Shown: positions 61,562-64,000 of the stretch, one piece after another | How positions within the stretch are numbered: position 1 is the stretch's first letter | Layout: every line of letters begins with the position of its first letter | NCBI GenBank assembly: GCA_041686355.1 | Contig: JAWLDZ010000003.1 | Span: 1-64,000, forward strand | Direction: 5' to 3' | Length of the DNA stretch: 64,000 nucleotides | Source: DSBN01 sp041686355 | GTDB lineage: Bacteria; Spirochaetota; Spirochaetia; DSM-16054; Sediminispirochaetaceae | Notes under the pieces: generated by a model | Seen by the model: the letters and a program-made list of their open reading frames with translations, nothing else | Database searches by the model: none | Told to the model about the DNA's origin: nothing | Made by a program: the position numbers and the translations under genes

Positions 61562-61978
61562 TTACCGCAGAACCAAATTAACCCGATTAAATTGCTCAGA
61601 AACAGATCTGGTCAACATATTATAACGCAGCTGATTTTGCAGGAGCAGCATACTCTCCTCTTCCAGGTTCACATTGTTCCCGTTGTTATCGGTTTGGGAC
61701 AGATAGTCCAATACCCGCCGGGGTTTTACTTCTCGGTAATTCTGCACTTCATCAAAGGGAATATGCTTAGGGTGCGTCAGGTACGCCTTCGGTTTGTTGA
61801 CCTTTTCGGAGTCCAGCGCCCGCTTCAATTCAGACTCAAAGTTCACTGTGGTTCGCTTGAAGTTTGGGGTGTCGGCATTTGCGATGTTGTTGGCACTCAC
61901 CTGATGACGCAGCATTGATGCATCCATTGTTCTATGCAGAATATCGAGGGTTTTTCCAAAACTATTGTTCAAAAACAC
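61562..61978 (-). CDS. flgB: Flagellar basal-body rod protein FlgB
   Basis: A 138-residue proximal rod protein: MFLNNSFGKTLDILHRTMDA, SANNIANADTPNFKRTTVNF, and the end LRYNMLTRSVSEQFNRVNLV. I start at the GTG at 61978, 7 nt after AAGGAGG; a longer reading from a TTG at 62011 would place the ribosome site inside the gene. It opens the flagellar part of the run, 125 bases after hslU; I found no clear promoter in that gap. Confidence 0.94.
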   Translation of the reverse strand: MFLNNSFGKTLDILHRTMDASMLRHQVSANNIANADTPNFKRTTVNFESELKRALDSEKVNKPKAYLTHPKHIPFDEVQNYREVKPRRVLDYLSQTDNNGNNVNLEEESMLLLQNQLRYNMLTRSVSEQFNRVNLVLR

Positions 61979-62103
61979 CCTGTGCCCTCCTTTTCCTGCG
62001 GACGTTCCCAAAAAACCGAAATTTTTTGAAAGGCCCGGGTTTTCTAACTTCTATTTTCGACACATTCACCTCACTCACTTAGTAACTTCTCCCCAAAAAA
62101 GCT

Positions 62104-63534
62104 TTACAGAATATAGCGCGAAAGATCCTGATCCTGCACAATATCCTGCAGCCTTTCATTTACATAATCCGGTGTAATCGGTATTTTCTGACCTTCAAGC
62201 TCCGGAGCATTGAAAGATATATCCTCTAACAAGAGCTCCATTATCGTCTGCAGCCGACGGGCACCAATATTTTCGGTTTTCGCATTCACGTCGGCGGCTA
62301 TCTCACTTATCCTCTTCAAGGAGTCGTCGGAGAAATCAAGCTCAACCCCTTCAGTTTTCAAAAGTTCGCGGTATTGTTTAGTCAGGGCATTTTCCGGTTC
62401 GGTCAGAATACGAAAAAAGTCCTTATCAGAGAGGTCTTCAAGTTCCACCCGCAGGGGAAAACGCCCCTGCAGTTCCGGAATAAGGTCCGAAGGCTTGCTC
62501 ATGTGAAAAGCCCCTGCAGCGATAAACAATATGTGGCTGGTATCTATTAGTCCGTATTTAGTATTGATTTTACTGCCTTCCACAATCGGCAGAATATCTC
62601 GCTGTACCCCTTCACGGGATACATCCATTCCGCCGCGCCCCTCTTTCACTGCCACTTTATCAATTTCGTCGATAAAGATGATGCCCATCTGCTCAACCCT
62701 CTCCCGGGCAACATCAGCGGCACTCTCGTCGTCAATCAACTTATCCATTTCCTGGTCCAGTAGAATTTCGCGGGCATTTTTAACCGATACCCGCCGTTTT
62801 TTCTTGTTCCCTCCAAAGATACTTCCGAGGTTTCCGAAATTCATATTCATTTCTTCAAAGCTCTGTCCGGAAAAAACTTCAATCGAAGGTGACTTGGACC
62901 CGGAGGTTTCAACCTCCACCATTTTGTCGTCCAGTTTACCCTCTCGCAGCATTTTTCTAAATTTTTCACGGGTGGTTCCCCCGCTGTCGGAGCTCCGCTC
63001 CGCTCCGGTTTCCGTACCGTCGCCGACATAGATCACATCGGCAGATCCTGTCCCCGAGGATGCCGAAGTACTCTCGTTTTTATCGCCGCCGGCTCCCCCT
63101 TTTTTTACACCTGGAAGCAGCAAATCCAGCACAGACTCTTCTGCACGTTTATCCGCTTCCTCACGCACATCTTCAGCCATTTCGCTTTTTACCATCGACA
63201 GGGCAACGCTCATAAGGTCCCGCACCATCGACTCGACATCGCGCCCCACATACCCTACTTCTGTGTATTTGGTAGCCTCCACTTTGATAAAGGGGGCACC
63301 ACTTAGTTTTGAAAGGCGGCGGGCGATCTCGGTTTTACCGACTCCGGTTGAACCAATCATGATAATATTTTTAGGGGCAACCTCGTCCCGCAGGTCGTCC
63401 GGCAGATTACGCCTTCTTACTCTGTTGCGCAGGGCTATTGCTACTGACTTTTTGGCTTTCTCTTGGCCGATAATATATTTATCTAAGGCTTTGACTATCT
63501 CTTTTGGTGTGAGTGAGAACAAAGACTCTATCAT
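62104..63534 (-). CDS. hslU: ATP-dependent protease ATPase subunit HslU
   Basis: AAA+ unfoldase of the HslUV protease. The 476-residue product has the start LTPKEIVKALDKYIIGQEKA, Walker A GSTGVGKTE (61-69), FIKVEATKYTEVGYVGRDVE, Walker B GIIFIDEIDKVA, and the C-terminal sensor 2 and HslV-docking end (GARRLQTIMELLLEDI, DLSRYIL). It is about 30 residues longer than E. coli HslU because of a Gly/Ser/Thr-rich insertion in the I-domain (about 133-180). The start overlaps hslV by four bases. The hslVU pair sits at the head of the flagellar operon in Borrelia as well. Confidence 0.96.
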   Translation of the reverse strand: MIESLFSLTPKEIVKALDKYIIGQEKAKKSVAIALRNRVRRRNLPDDLRDEVAPKNIIMIGSTGVGKTEIARRLSKLSGAPFIKVEATKYTEVGYVGRDVESMVRDLMSVALSMVKSEMAEDVREEADKRAEESVLDLLLPGVKKGGAGGDKNESTSASSGTGSADVIYVGDGTETGAERSSDSGGTTREKFRKMLREGKLDDKMVEVETSGSKSPSIEVFSGQSFEEMNMNFGNLGSIFGGNKKKRRVSVKNAREILLDQEMDKLIDDESAADVARERVEQMGIIFIDEIDKVAVKEGRGGMDVSREGVQRDILPIVEGSKINTKYGLIDTSHILFIAAGAFHMSKPSDLIPELQGRFPLRVELEDLSDKDFFRILTEPENALTKQYRELLKTEGVELDFSDDSLKRISEIAADVNAKTENIGARRLQTIMELLLEDISFNAPELEGQKIPITPDYVNERLQDIVQDQDLSRYIL

Positions 63535-64000
63535 TTTAGTTCCTCCACGGTAAATTGATCGTTGGTGTAAATACAGATGTGGGCGGCAATCTTCATGGCC
63601 CGTTCAACTATTTCTCGAGCGCTCAATTCGGCAGTATCGAGATAAGCCAGGGCCGCCGCATATGCATAATTTCCGCCGGAGCCGATCGAAATCACACCTC
63701 GCTCCGGTTCAACCACATCGCCAGTACCGGATATTAACAAGGTCTTGTTCCTATCGGCCACCAGCAGCATAGCTTCCAGCTTACGCAGCATTCGGTCGGT
63801 ACGCCACTCCTTTGCCAACTCGACCGCAGCACGGGTAATATCGCCATTATATTCCTTTACTTTCCCTTCAAATCGCTCAAACAGGGTAAATGCATCGGCG
63901 GTCGCCCCGGCAAAACCGGTTAAAATTTGACCGTCATACATACTCCGCACTTTGCGCGCGTTCCCTTTCATCACTGTCTCTCCCAGGGTCACCTGACCGT
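63531..64000 (-). CDS. hslV: ATP-dependent protease subunit HslV, 5' end outside window
   Basis: Proteasome-like peptidase of HslUV. The frame is open to the window end and reads GQVTLGETVMKGNARKVRSM, which in complete HslV proteins begins about residue 18-20, so about 20 N-terminal residues, including the catalytic Thr, lie outside. ILTGFAGATADAFTLFERFE, AVELAKEWRTDRMLRKLEAM and GDVVEPERGVISIGSGGNYA are all typical. An internal ATG is not the start. The stop overlaps hslU (ATGA). Confidence 0.95.
   Translation of the reverse strand, partial: GQVTLGETVMKGNARKVRSMYDGQILTGFAGATADAFTLFERFEGKVKEYNGDITRAAVELAKEWRTDRMLRKLEAMLLVADRNKTLLISGTGDVVEPERGVISIGSGGNYAYAAALAYLDTAELSAREIVERAMKIAAHICIYTNDQFTVEELK

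Noticed and set aside
61979..62103. Promoter for the flagellar operon between hslU and flgB
   Set aside because: No pair of hexamers with acceptable spacing was found; the genes may be read from upstream of hslV.
63531..63992. HslV starting at an internal start codon
   Set aside because: The frame continues to the window edge with the conserved GQVTLGETVMK sequence; the true start lies outside.
29419..64000. Sigma28 (FliA) promoters inside the flagellar run
   Set aside because: No convincing TAAA...GCCGATAA-like element seen in the intergenic gaps I read.

Overview
The window is about 64 kb of a free-living-type spirochaete chromosome (order Spirochaetales, genus not assignable by eye). The main evidence is the flagellar block on the minus strand, hslV-hslU-flgB-flgC-fliEFGHIJ-flbB-fliK-flgD-flgE-flbD-motAB-fliL-fliM-fliY-fliOPQR-flhBAFG. 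This is the gene order of the spirochaetal periplasmic-flagellum superoperon known from Borrelia and Treponema, including the spirochaete-specific flbB and the hook-associated flbD. Histidine, glycogen and folate genes argue against a host-restricted parasite. All identifications come from reading the translated sequence; no database search was possible.

Layout. 1-800: the start of an aminoacyl-tRNA-protein transferase (bpt) leaving the window on the minus strand. 912-9844 (plus): hisD-folC-hisC, a double hairpin, a macro-domain hydrolase with an RqcH/NFACT-like protein, the Memo/AMMECR1 pair (amrB-amrA), and an unrecognised single-pass membrane protein. 9825-14958 (minus): a FecR-domain protein with its own promoter, then the murC-yicC-cmk-rpoZ-miaA housekeeping operon (read from high to low coordinates). 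15135-16418 (plus): glgC, facing murC across a large inverted repeat. 16444-20787 (minus): MutT-like Nudix hydrolase, two unrecognised membrane proteins, bifunctional NAD(P)HX repair enzyme (nnr) and a beta-propeller-like lipoprotein. 20933-29203: export and envelope genes: secA, a LysM/M23 peptidase (minus), signal peptidase I, a PASTA penicillin-binding protein and a Maf/DUF115 protein, closed by a strong terminator.

29419-64000 (minus): 36 genes in one orientation with no gap above about 125 nt. The first part builds the flagellar basal body, motor, hook and export apparatus (flgB to flhA); flhF-flhG set number and placement; fliA supplies the late sigma factor. Downstream the run continues into FapA, two unrecognised small proteins, a short Hsp70, a J-domain/HEAT protein and a CheA-like histidine kinase. 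These may be a chaperone-plus-signalling extension of the flagellar operon.

Most notable observations: the hook protein FlgE keeps Lys165 but has Ser at position 178, where the lysinoalanine-forming Cys178 sits in studied spirochaetes; a private Hsp70/J-HEAT/CheA-like module sits at the tail of the flagellar run; FliY keeps one complete CheC-type phosphatase motif; the RqcH homologue appears to lack the helix-hairpin-helix region; and the membrane protein before the FecR gene may be a degenerate kinase. No tRNA, rRNA, CRISPR array, insertion sequence or phage gene was seen, and no gene-free stretch exceeds 300 bases.
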